Position numbers and translations under genes: made by a program | Shown: piece by piece, positions 1-5,523 of the stretch | How positions within the stretch are numbered: position 1 is the first letter of the stretch | Layout of the letters: each line of letters starts with the position of its first letter | Source: an uncultured Collinsella sp. | GTDB taxonomy: Bacteria; Actinomycetota; Coriobacteriia; Coriobacteriales; Coriobacteriaceae | Assembly: GCA_937969105.1 (NCBI GenBank) | Contig: CALBUZ010000168.1 | Coordinates: 1-12,312 of the forward strand | DNA: 12,312 nucleotides | Direction: 5' to 3' | The notes under the pieces: generated by a model | The model's database searches: none | What the model was told of the DNA's origin: nothing | What the model saw: the letters and a program-made list of their open reading frames with translations, nothing else

Positions 1-81
1 TCCTCAAAATGAGTTCCGCACGCAAAGAAGGCCACTTAATGTGGCCTTCGTCTTGCGCAGGACTGTTCGAAATTTTGAGGA
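1..81. repeat. Nested palindrome at the window edge
   Basis: TCCTCAAAAT at 1-10 is the exact reverse complement of ATTTTGAGGA at 72-81. Inside it, CGCAA (21-25) pairs with TTGCG (53-57), and GAAGGCCAC (27-35) pairs with GTGGCCTTC (41-49). The whole 81 bp can therefore fold into one long, interrupted hairpin. The inner part doubles as the gatCAB terminator. The left arm starts at the first base of the window, so the outer arms may be longer than seen. Confidence 0.6.
21..49 (-). terminator. Intrinsic terminator of the gatCAB operon
   Basis: On the minus strand a perfect 9-bp stem (GAAGGCCAC / GTGGCCTTC, 5-nt loop) lies about 67 nt after the gatB stop codon and is followed by TTTGCG, so the tail reads TTCTTTG. 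The U-tract is short. The G+C-rich stem and its position after the last gene of the operon make a terminator the best reading. On the plus strand the stem is followed by GTCTTG, so action in both directions is possible but weaker. Confidence 0.65.
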
Positions 82-115
82 AGCACCCGCCCTGCCGGGG
101 CTCCCGAGTTCCCGC

Positions 116-1792
116 TTACGAGAGCGACGTTCTCAGCAACTCGTTGAAGAGCTTCGGGTTGCCCTTGCCGCGGCTCGCCTTCATGCACTGGCCCACCAAA
201 AAGCCGATAACCTTCTGGTTGCCGTCACGATACTGCTGCGCCTGATCGGCACAGTTAGCCAGCACCTCGTCCACGATCGGCTGCAGCGCGCCGGCATCGC
301 TCACCTGACGCATACCGCGCTCGTCGACGATCTTATTGGGGTCGTCGCCGGTCTGAGCCATGGCCTCAAAGACCTCGTGTGCCTGGTTGGAGCTGATGGC
401 ATCGGTCGCTAGCAGCTTGGCAAGCGCCGCCACCTGAGCCGGCGCGATGCCGGACTCGGCCAGCGAGACGCCGGCACCCTTAAGGTAGGCGATCATCTCG
501 TTGACCAGCAGGTTTGCGACCGTCTGGGCCTCCTTGCCAGCCATACCGGCAGCGGCAGCCTCAAAGAAGTCGGCAAACTCCGGGTCGCCGGCGATTTGCT
601 CGGCATCGGCCGCCTTAATGCCAAAGTCGGCCTCAAAACGGGCGCGCTTGGCATCGGGCAGCTCGGGAATCTCACCTCGGCAGCGGTCGATGAACTCATC
701 GTCCAGATCGAACGGCGCCAGATCGGGATCGGGGAACAGACGATAGTCGTCGGCCGTCTCCTTCACACGCATGACCACGGTGCGCTTGCGGCTGGGCTCC
801 CAGTGGCGGGTCTCCTGATAGATGATGCCGCCCTCCTCGAGCACCTCGGCCTGACGGCAAATCTCGTAGGCAAGGCCGTCGTGCAGGCTCTTAAACGAGT
901 TGAGGTTCTTGAGCTCGGTCTTGGTGCCCAGCTTGGTCTCGCCGCGGCGGCGCAGCGACACGTTGCCGTCGCAGCGCATGGAGCCCTTCTCCATGGAGCA
1001 GTCCGAAATGCCCAGTGTCACAAAGATGCGACGGAGCTTCTCCATAAATAGGCGAGCCTCCTCGGGCGTGCGCAGATCGGGCTCGGTGACGAGCTCAATG
1101 AGCGGCGTGCCGCAGCGGTTGTAGTCGACGAGCGACTCGGCCGCGGCGGTAATGCGGCCCTCGGCGCCGCCCACATGGACCATCTTGGCGGCGTCCTCCT
1201 CCATATGGATGCGCAGGATGCGGATGGGCACCGTGTAGGAACCGTCCTCGCGACGCTCGGGCATCTGCAGGTTGGACGCGTCGTAGCTGGCCAGGTGACC
1301 GGCGCGCTGGTTACCCTCGCGCATGGTCGACGTCATGGACGTGGACAGGCCCTCGGCGTTGGCCGAGGCACTCGCCAGGCTCTGGGCCTCGGCCTCGCCA
1401 AACGCGCAGTCGGGGCGCTCGGCGGCACCGCGACCGGTCACGTCCAGGTCCAGGTGACCGTACATGGCAAAGGCAACCGGACCCTGCGTAGTCTGGAAGT
1501 TCTTGGCCATATCGGGATAGAAATAGTGCTTGCGGTAGAACATCGAGTGGCGCTGGATCTCGCAGTTGGTGGCGAGACCGGCCTTGACGATGCTCTCGAT
1601 GGCGCGCTTGTTGGGCACCGGCAGGGCGCCGGGCAGGCCCAGGCACACCGGGCACACGTTGGCGTTGGGCTCGTCATCGTGGCTGAGCTTGCAGTTGCAG
1701 AACATCTTGGTGTCGAGTGCGGTGAGCTCGGTATGGATCTCCAGGCCAATCACGGCCTCCCAATCCTGCAGGACCTCGGAAAGCTCCTTCAT
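116..1792 (-). CDS. gatB: Aspartyl/glutamyl-tRNA(Asn/Gln) amidotransferase subunit B
   Basis: GatB is the tRNA-binding and kinase subunit of the GatCAB complex in the cytoplasm. It phosphorylates Glu on Glu-tRNA(Gln), or Asp on Asp-tRNA(Asn), and receives ammonia from GatA. The family signatures are visible: VIGLEIHTEL (14-23), CNC (32-34) and CPVC (47-50) as the likely zinc ligands, YPDMAKNFQTTQ (92-103), HMEEDAAK (196-203), VDYNRCGTPLIELVTEPD (222-239) and DYRLFPDPDL (349-358). The C-terminal YqeY-like tail follows. At 558 aa it is longer than the usual 475-500 aa. The excess lies at about 119-188, between the GHLDLDV strand and the HMEEDAAK motif. The start follows AAGGGAGG at 9-nt spacing and overlaps the gatA stop by 1 nt (TAATG), suggesting coupled translation. 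Family assignment is close to certain. Confidence 0.97.
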   Translation of the reverse strand: MKELSEVLQDWEAVIGLEIHTELTALDTKMFCNCKLSHDDEPNANVCPVCLGLPGALPVPNKRAIESIVKAGLATNCEIQRHSMFYRKHYFYPDMAKNFQTTQGPVAFAMYGHLDLDVTGRGAAERPDCAFGEAEAQSLASASANAEGLSTSMTSTMREGNQRAGHLASYDASNLQMPERREDGSYTVPIRILRIHMEEDAAKMVHVGGAEGRITAAAESLVDYNRCGTPLIELVTEPDLRTPEEARLFMEKLRRIFVTLGISDCSMEKGSMRCDGNVSLRRRGETKLGTKTELKNLNSFKSLHDGLAYEICRQAEVLEEGGIIYQETRHWEPSRKRTVVMRVKETADDYRLFPDPDLAPFDLDDEFIDRCRGEIPELPDAKRARFEADFGIKAADAEQIAGDPEFADFFEAAAAGMAGKEAQTVANLLVNEMIAYLKGAGVSLAESGIAPAQVAALAKLLATDAISSNQAHEVFEAMAQTGDDPNKIVDERGMRQVSDAGALQPIVDEVLANCADQAQQYRDGNQKVIGFLVGQCMKASRGKGNPKLFNELLRTSLS

Positions 1793-3306
1793 TACAGCTC
1801 GCCTCCCTTCCCGGCAAAATCGGGCGCGACGGAAAGCGCGGGCGCACCCGTGGCGGTATCGGCAAAGCCGCGCTCCAGGGCGCGGGCAAACGTGAGCAGC
1901 TGACGGTCCTTAAACGCCGGACCCACCAGCTGGGCAGAAACGGGCAGCTTGCTGTCCTCGCCCAGGCCCAGCGGCACCGAGATACCACCATTGCCGCAAA
2001 TGTTGAGCGAAATGGTGTACAGGTCCGACAGGTACATCTGCGTGGGATCGCTCATCTCGCCAAACTTAAAGGCCGTGCGCGGCGAGGTGGGCATGAGGAT
2101 GGTGTCCACCTTGGCATACGCGGCGTCGTAGTCCTGCGTGATGAGCGTGCGGGCCTTTTGCGCTGCGTAGTAGTACTTGTCGTACACGCCCGAGCTCAGC
2201 AGGTAGGCGCCGAGCATCTGACGGCGCTTGGCCTCGGCGCCAAAGCCGTGGGCGCGCGAGAGCGAGCTCTGGTCGGACAGGTTAGCGTAGCCCTCCTCCT
2301 GATAGCCGTAGCGAATGCCGTCAAAACGGGCCAGGTTGGAGAATGCCTCGGCCGGGCCGATGACGTAGTAGGCGGCGATGGCGGCGTCCAGGTGCGGCAG
2401 GTCGACCTCGACCAGCTCGGCGCCCTGGTTCTGCAGCTCCTGGGCGGCACGTTGAACAGCGGCCTTGACCTCGGGCGTCAGGCCCTCGGCCTCCATAAAC
2501 GCAGGGATGATGCCCACGCGCTTGCCCTCGATGCTGTCGTTGAGATGCTCGGTAAAGTCGACGGCACAATCCTGGTTGGTGCAGTCGTACGGATCGTGGC
2601 CCGCACCGGTGAGCGCGTTCATGGCCAGCGCGACATCCTCGACCGTGCGGCCAAAGGGGCCCACCTGGTCGAGCGACGAGCCAAAGGCCACCACGCCGTA
2701 GCGGCTCACGGCGCCATACGTGGGCTTAAAGCCCACCACGCCGCACAGCGACGCCGGCTGACGGATGGAGCCGCCGGTGTCCGAGCCCAGCGAGAGCGCG
2801 ACCTCGCCCGCGGCGACGGCGGCAGCGGAGCCGCCCGAGGAGCCGCCGGGCACGCGCTCGGTATCCCAGGGGTTGTTGGTACGATGGAACGCCGAGCTCT
2901 CGGTAGAGCTGCCAAAGGCGAACTCGTCCATGTTGGCCTTGCCCATGGGCAGGCAGCCGGCATCGAGCATGCGCTGGACGCAGGTAGCGGTGTAGACGCT
3001 CTGATAGTTCTCGAGCATGCGGGAAGCGCAGGTGGTGCGCGTGCCCACGAGGTTCATGTTGTCCTTAATGGCCAGCGGCACGCCCGCGAGCGGGGGCAGC
3101 GGCTTGCCTGCGGCACGGTCGGCATCCACGCGCGCGGCGGCCTCGAGCGCGAGCTCGGGCGACACCTGCAGGAATGCCTGAACCCCGCCCTCGCGCGCCT
3201 CGATGGCAGCAAGGGAGGCCTGGGCCACCTCGGTGGCGGTAAAGTCGCCGGCGGCAACGCCCGCGGCGATCTGGGCAGCAGTAAGGGAATCGAAGCTCTG
3301 CGCCAT
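1792..3306 (-). CDS. gatA: Aspartyl/glutamyl-tRNA(Asn/Gln) amidotransferase subunit A
   Basis: GatA is the glutaminase subunit. It hydrolyses glutamine and channels ammonia to GatB for transamidation of mischarged tRNA. At 504 aa it is of normal length. The amidase-signature catalytic triad is complete: Lys81 in AIKDN, the cis-Ser at 156 in the GGSSGGSAAAVAAG motif (154-167), and nucleophile Ser180 in SDTGGSIRQPA (175-185). The spacing matches that of characterised GatA proteins, offset by two residues. GKANMDEFAFGSS (122-134) and GFKPTYGAVSRYG are also typical. The ATG follows GGGGAG at 8 nt and overlaps the gatC stop by 1 nt (TAATG); the stop overlaps gatB the same way. This is the middle gene of a tightly coupled gatC-gatA-gatB operon. 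Confidence 0.98.
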   Translation of the reverse strand: MAQSFDSLTAAQIAAGVAAGDFTATEVAQASLAAIEAREGGVQAFLQVSPELALEAAARVDADRAAGKPLPPLAGVPLAIKDNMNLVGTRTTCASRMLENYQSVYTATCVQRMLDAGCLPMGKANMDEFAFGSSTESSAFHRTNNPWDTERVPGGSSGGSAAAVAAGEVALSLGSDTGGSIRQPASLCGVVGFKPTYGAVSRYGVVAFGSSLDQVGPFGRTVEDVALAMNALTGAGHDPYDCTNQDCAVDFTEHLNDSIEGKRVGIIPAFMEAEGLTPEVKAAVQRAAQELQNQGAELVEVDLPHLDAAIAAYYVIGPAEAFSNLARFDGIRYGYQEEGYANLSDQSSLSRAHGFGAEAKRRQMLGAYLLSSGVYDKYYYAAQKARTLITQDYDAAYAKVDTILMPTSPRTAFKFGEMSDPTQMYLSDLYTISLNICGNGGISVPLGLGEDSKLPVSAQLVGPAFKDRQLLTFARALERGFADTATGAPALSVAPDFAGKGGEL

Positions 3307-3617
3307 TACTCGCTCTCCCCCTCTCCCAAAATGGACGGCACGCGGAAGTAGCGGTCGCGCGCGCTGCCGGCGTTTTCGAGCGCGACGTCGAGCGGCAGGT
3401 CGCGCTCGGGCTCGCGCAGGTCATCGCCCATCACGTTGGACAGGCTTCCGATGGGATGGAACGTGGGCTCCACGTCGGGCAAGTCATATTGCAAGACGGG
3501 CTCGAGCATCTGGACGGCGTCGTTCATGTAGGACGTCATCTGGGTGAGCTCGTCATCGGCCAGTGCGATCTTTGCGTACTCGGCGATGCCGCGCACGTCT
3601 TTCTCGCTGAGTGCCAT
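3306..3617 (-). CDS. gatC: Aspartyl/glutamyl-tRNA(Asn/Gln) amidotransferase subunit C
   Basis: GatC is the small belt subunit that wraps GatA and GatB and stabilises the complex. The 103-residue product has the family hallmarks: an N-terminal helix (SEKDVRGIAEYAKIALADDEL), VEPTFHPIG in the middle, and ALENAGSARDRYFRVPSIL near the end. I chose the ATG at 3617 (MALSEKD) over the upstream ATG at 3635. GGAAGGGAG lies 5 nt before the 3617 ATG, and this ribosome binding site would be buried inside the longer reading. It is the first gene of the gat operon, with a -10 box about 36 nt upstream. Its stop overlaps the gatA start by 1 nt. Confidence 0.95.
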   Translation of the reverse strand: MALSEKDVRGIAEYAKIALADDELTQMTSYMNDAVQMLEPVLQYDLPDVEPTFHPIGSLSNVMGDDLREPERDLPLDVALENAGSARDRYFRVPSILGEGESE

Positions 3618-3622
3618 AGGCG

Positions 3623-3631
3623 CTCCCTTCC
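3623..3631 (-). promoter_or_regulatory. Ribosome binding site fixing the gatC start
   Basis: GGAAGGGAG lies 5 nt upstream of the ATG at 3617. It falls inside the alternative longer frame starting at 3635, which has no comparable site, so it decides the start. Confidence 0.75.
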
Positions 3632-3652
3632 GCATAACAGTTAAACCGCTCT

Positions 3653-3658
3653 AGTATA
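3653..3658 (-). promoter_or_regulatory. Probable -10 box of the gatCAB operon
   Basis: TATACT on the minus strand matches the consensus at five of six positions. It would place transcription start about 30 nt before the gatC ATG. No convincing -35 hexamer is seen at 16-18 nt spacing (the candidate there is TGCTCC), so strength and activator dependence are unknown. Confidence 0.5.
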
Positions 3659-3697
3659 CAGGGCAACGCCGACTTGGAGCAGGCGCTTTACCCAAAT

Positions 3698-3855
3698 GCA
3701 GCGAAAACGTAACGAGGGCGACGGGCTAGCAGGCGGCGGGCTGGCGGTTCTGCAGCGAAACCGCACCGTCCATAGCGAAAACCGTCCCGCCCGCAGCGAA
3801 GACCGTCGCGCCCACAACGAAGACCGTACTGTCCGCAACAAAAACCATCACAACA
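3698..3855. repeat. 21-bp tandem repeat block
   Basis: Units begin with gcagcgaa(a/g)accgt and recur every 21 bp: 3752-3771 (20 nt), 3772-3792, 3793-3813, 3814-3834 and a degenerate fifth at 3835-3855. An isolated further copy lies at 3698-3718. The fifth unit runs into the left arm of the inverted repeat at 3842. Because 21 is a multiple of three, short open frames on both strands show seven-residue repeats, but none has a ribosome binding site or a recognisable fold. The block sits between the sortase gene and the gatC promoter. Together with the palindromes at 3842-3906 and 3917-3951 it accounts for most of the gene-free stretch 3618-3964. Confidence 0.8.
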
Positions 3856-3906
3856 TTCGACGCTTTTCGCCAAAATCGCAATTTTCATCGAATGTTGTGA
3901 TGGTTT
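3842..3906. repeat. Perfect 19-bp inverted repeat with nested hairpin
   Basis: AAACCATCACAACATTCGA (3842-3860) is the exact reverse complement of 3888-3906, with a 27-nt spacer. The spacer contains its own small stem, AAAAT (3872-3876) with ATTTT (3881-3885). No T-run follows on either strand, so this is not a standard terminator. It resembles an extragenic palindromic element, which I associate with Coriobacteriia intergenic regions but cannot confirm here. Confidence 0.85.
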
Positions 3907-3916
3907 GAAAGCCCCG

Positions 3917-3951
3917 ACCGCCACAAAGGTGCCTGTCCCCTTTGTGGTGGT
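3917..3951. repeat. 13-bp palindrome downstream of the sortase gene
   Basis: Arms ACCGCCACAAAGG (3917-3929) and CCTTTGTGGTGGT (3939-3951) pair with one mismatch around a 9-nt loop, TGCCTGTCC. It starts 13 nt past the sortase stop codon. It could stabilise the 3' end of the sortase mRNA or act as a weak terminator, but the minus-strand tail (CGGTCGGGG) lacks a U-tract. It reads better as a REP-like extragenic palindrome. Confidence 0.7.
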
Positions 3952-3964
3952 TCTGAACGATGTC

Positions 3965-4903
3965 TTATGCCGAGGCCTTGGCCTTGCGGCGCTTGCGGAC
4001 CGCGTGGATCACGATGTCCAGCAGCAACAGCACAATGGCCACGACCACGATGAGCACGGCAAACTCGCGCTTGCCCCAGTGGCGGCCGGCCAGCGACTTT
4101 TGCTCGTCGACATCCTTCTTGCTGTACTTGGTGCGCACGCAATGCACAAGCAGGCGATGGTCGTTCACGCCATAGGGCGTGCAGGTAACGAGCGTCACCT
4201 TGTCGGCGCCGGGCTCAATGGTCAGCGACTCCATCTCCTCGGGCAGCACCACCTCGGAGTCCACCATCTTGTAGGCGAGCGTCTTGTTCATGGTGTGCAG
4301 CAGCACCAGGTCGCCGGGCTCCAGCGAGTGGATGTCGTCGAACATACTCAGGTTGCGCATGCCCGAGTGCGCGGTGAGCACGCAATGCGTCGAGGCGCCG
4401 CCCACCGGCAGGCTCGTGCCCTCCAGGTGGCCGACGCCCGCCATGAGGACCTCCTCGCTCGTGCCGTGGTAGATGGGCATGCTCACGTCGATGGAAGGGA
4501 TTTCGACCCAGCTCATCATGGGGTCGCGGTCAAAGATGAGCTGCTGAGCGTAGGGCTCGATCTGATCGGCGGGAAGCTCGGTGGCCTCGCCCGCCAGCTG
4601 CTCGTTAAAGGAGCGCGCCTGGAGCAGGATGCGCTCGCGCTCCTCGGCAGACAGCGCGTCCACGGTGCTGGACACGGTGCTGATCTGGTTGAACACGCCC
4701 GAGGCCTCGAGCCGGTCCAAGATCCACGGCCAGGTCATAAGGCCCACGCCAATAAGGATGATGACGATGGTGATGAGCCGGTCGGCCCAGCGCGGCAGTC
4801 GCTTGCGACGGCGCTTGGGCTTTGGTTGAGGTTTGGGCTGAGGGCTTGAGCCGCCGTTGTCCGCGGCGTTACTGCTCTTCATATGTTTGGCGCCCTGCAC
4901 CAT
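3965..4903 (-). CDS. Class C (pilin-polymerising) sortase
   Basis: This is a membrane-anchored transpeptidase that cleaves the LPXTG-type signals of pilins and joins each to a lysine of the next subunit. The 312-aa product has a Pro/Lys/Arg-rich cytoplasmic start (21-38), an N-terminal membrane helix (about 43-62), the sortase barrel, and a C-terminal membrane helix (281-300) followed by RKRRKAKA; the second anchor is typical of class C. IPIY-like and HGTSEEVLMAGVGHLEGTSL segments (146-165) are family-typical. Catalytic residues are His179 (TAHSG), Cys241 (TLVTCTPYG) and Arg250 (DHRLLV). The usual DP(F/W/Y) lid motif is not evident: the matching region reads ELPADQIEPYAQQL, and the only DP is followed by Met (128-129). 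The ATG at 4903 follows AGAGGAG at 9 nt. The gene lies downstream of three sorting-signal proteins, its presumed substrates, but beyond their terminator. Confidence 0.95.
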   Translation of the reverse strand: MVQGAKHMKSSNAADNGGSSPQPKPQPKPKRRRKRLPRWADRLITIVIILIGVGLMTWPWILDRLEASGVFNQISTVSSTVDALSAEERERILLQARSFNEQLAGEATELPADQIEPYAQQLIFDRDPMMSWVEIPSIDVSMPIYHGTSEEVLMAGVGHLEGTSLPVGGASTHCVLTAHSGMRNLSMFDDIHSLEPGDLVLLHTMNKTLAYKMVDSEVVLPEEMESLTIEPGADKVTLVTCTPYGVNDHRLLVHCVRTKYSKKDVDEQKSLAGRHWGKREFAVLIVVVAIVLLLLDIVIHAVRKRRKAKASA

Positions 4904-4968
4904 CGCCGGTCACTCCTCTACAACTCAAGTTGTCTGAACAAATAATAGCCGATTAGCGAGCTCATGCG

Positions 4969-4999
4969 CTGCGCAACGCAGCCTGGCAACATTGCGCAG
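4969..4999. repeat. 8-bp inverted repeat upstream of the sortase gene
   Basis: CTGCGCAA (4969-4976) and TTGCGCAG (4992-4999) are perfect reverse complements with a 15-nt spacer, about 65 nt upstream of the sortase start. It could be an operator. No convincing promoter was found beside it; the best -10-like sequence is TATTAT at 4943-4948 on the minus strand, without a -35 partner. Low confidence in function. Confidence 0.3.
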
Positions 5000-5028
5000 T
5001 GCAAGTATGGGCCCGCATTTGAGTTTTC

Positions 5029-5062
5029 AAAATATCCCGAATCGGCTGGGCGATTCGGGATA
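5029..5062 (-). terminator. Perfect hairpin with a U-tract, ahead of the sortase gene
   Basis: TATCCCGAATCG (5033-5044) pairs perfectly with CGATTCGGGATA (5051-5062) across a 6-nt loop. On the minus strand it is followed by TTTT (5032-5029) then G, a short but usable U-tract. It lies about 100 nt after the 50-aa gene and about 125 nt before the sortase, so it would insulate the sortase from upstream transcripts. The right arm also overlaps a TACAAT box on the plus strand, so an operator role is an alternative. Confidence 0.5.
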
Positions 5063-5066
5063 CAAT

Positions 5067-5170
5067 GGCAATAGAAAACGACGCATCCCGCGTAAGTGTT
5101 CGAAAGCGCGGGCGGCCTAGTTTTCTGGTTTTGTTAAATGCCCGGGCCTCTAACCCCGGGCATTCTTATT
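5067..5170 (+). ncRNA. Possible small structured RNA, convergent with the 50-aa gene
   Basis: After a TACAAT box (5061-5066) the plus strand can fold into a stem AGAAAAC (5073-5079) with GTTTTCT (5120-5126), enclosing CCCGCG (5087-5092) with CGCGGG (5107-5112). A terminator-like hairpin at 5137-5164 with tail CTTATTT follows. There is no ribosome binding site or sensible open frame. The -35 region is poor and no known RNA family is recognised. This is a structural suggestion only. Confidence 0.25.
5137..5164. terminator. Hairpin at the 3' end of the 50-aa gene
   Basis: AATGCCCGGG (5137-5146) and CCCGGGCATT (5155-5164) form a perfect 10-bp G+C-rich stem with an 8-nt loop. It begins directly next to the stop codon of the minus-strand 50-aa gene, as a terminator would, but the minus-strand tail is only TTTAAC. 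On the plus strand the tail CTTATTT is better. A bidirectional terminator between convergent transcripts fits. Confidence 0.55.
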
Positions 5171-5318
5171 TGCGCTTGTTGCGGCGCAAATGCCTTCTAC
5201 CGTCCGCACCGCGCGTGCGCCTACGGACCTTAAACCGAACCTCATACGAGTCAAGAAACGCGATGACGAACGAGCCTACCGCCGCGAGGGCGGCGAGCGC
5301 GTTAAGGAATTTCAGCAT
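5166..5318 (-). CDS. Small membrane protein with highly basic tail, unknown function
   Basis: This is a 50-residue product of no family I recognise. Residues 4-22 (FLNALAALAAVGSFVIAFL) form one hydrophobic helix. Residues 28-50 hold thirteen Arg or Lys, so the tail should stay in the cytoplasm or bind nucleic acid or lipid head groups. The start is chosen from a textbook ribosome binding site, GGAGGT, 6 nt before the ATG at 5318; the open frame continues upstream to 5597 but that part looks non-coding. A strong hairpin touches the stop codon. The gene lies alone between the pilin terminator and the sortase, bracketed by an inverted repeat. Size and layout recall type I toxins (hydrophobic helix plus charged tail with a convergent RNA), but there is no sequence evidence for toxicity. 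A pilus accessory protein is another option. Confidence 0.6.
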   Translation of the reverse strand: MLKFLNALAALAAVGSFVIAFLDSYEVRFKVRRRTRGADGRRHLRRNKRK

Positions 5319-5324
5319 TTGGGG

Positions 5325-5330
5325 ACCTCC
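5325..5330 (-). promoter_or_regulatory. Ribosome binding site of the 50-aa gene
   Basis: GGAGGT with 6-nt spacing to the ATG at 5318. It is the main argument that the short frame is translated and that the longer upstream frame is not the gene. Confidence 0.7.
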
Positions 5331-5374
5331 GATCGAGTCGTCGGCCGCCCGCGCACGGGATGCGTCGCAATGCC

Positions 5375-5380
5375 ATTTTA
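5375..5380 (-). promoter_or_regulatory. Possible -10 box for the 50-aa gene
   Basis: TAAAAT on the minus strand, five of six to consensus, is mirrored by TACAAT (5061-5066) on the plus strand within the inverted repeat. No -35 match is seen at 16-18 nt (GCTGTG lies there), so the assignment is tentative. A transcript from here would have a leader of about 50 nt. Confidence 0.3.
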
Positions 5381-5484
5381 CTGCGAGTGTATGCACCCAC
5401 AGCTGGTAAACGCAATAATTGCAAACATCTGTTCGATATTCATACGCTTGATCCATCGGGCAATGGAGCCTGGCTGCGTTGTCC

Positions 5485-5523
5485 AAAAAGAACGGGGCAG
5501 ACTCCAGTGCGAAGTCTGTCCCG
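5485..5523 (-). terminator. Intrinsic terminator of the pilin operon
   Basis: On the minus strand CGGGACAGACT and AGTCTGCCCCG (5523-5513 with 5503-5493) form an 11-bp stem with one A-C mismatch and a 9-nt loop, followed by TTCTTTTT (5492-5485). It lies about 100 nt past the backbone pilin stop. It should end most pilin transcripts before the small gene and the sortase. Confidence 0.8.

Larger units (their letters stand above)
5061..5380. repeat. Imperfect inverted repeat bracketing the 50-aa gene
   Basis: Three blocks occur in the same order reading inward from each side. Left, plus strand: TACAATGGCA (5061-5070), CGACGCATCCCG (5079-5090), GCGCGGGCGGCC (5106-5117). Right, minus strand: TAAAATGGCA (5380-5371), CGACGCATCCCG (5367-5356), GCGCGGGCGGCC (5354-5343). 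The two 12-mers are identical and the first block differs at one base; only the spacers differ (8 and 15 nt left, 3 and 1 nt right). Chance is an unlikely explanation. The repeat encloses the small membrane-protein gene. It may be the ends of a short mobile unit, or a duplicated promoter and leader. Confidence 0.7.

Noticed and set aside
2158..3351. 397-codon open frame on the plus strand opposite gatA
   Set aside because: It is the G+C-rich shadow of a certain gatA gene. The product is Gly/Ala/Arg/His-rich with no fold or family signature.
3318..3635. Longer gatC start at 3635
   Set aside because: The best ribosome binding site lies inside this extension and points to the ATG at 3617.
3698..3855. 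CRISPR array
   Set aside because: The 21-bp units adjoin without unique spacers and no cas gene is present.
3688..3924. Seven-residue repeat proteins (GLRCGRD-type and others) in the repeat block
   Set aside because: The repeats follow from a 21-bp DNA unit read in any frame. No ribosome binding site is seen and frames on both strands are equally repetitive.
5090..5115. Possible tRNA T-arm (GTGTTCGAAAGC)
   Set aside because: No acceptor stem, anticodon arm or CCA end fits around it.
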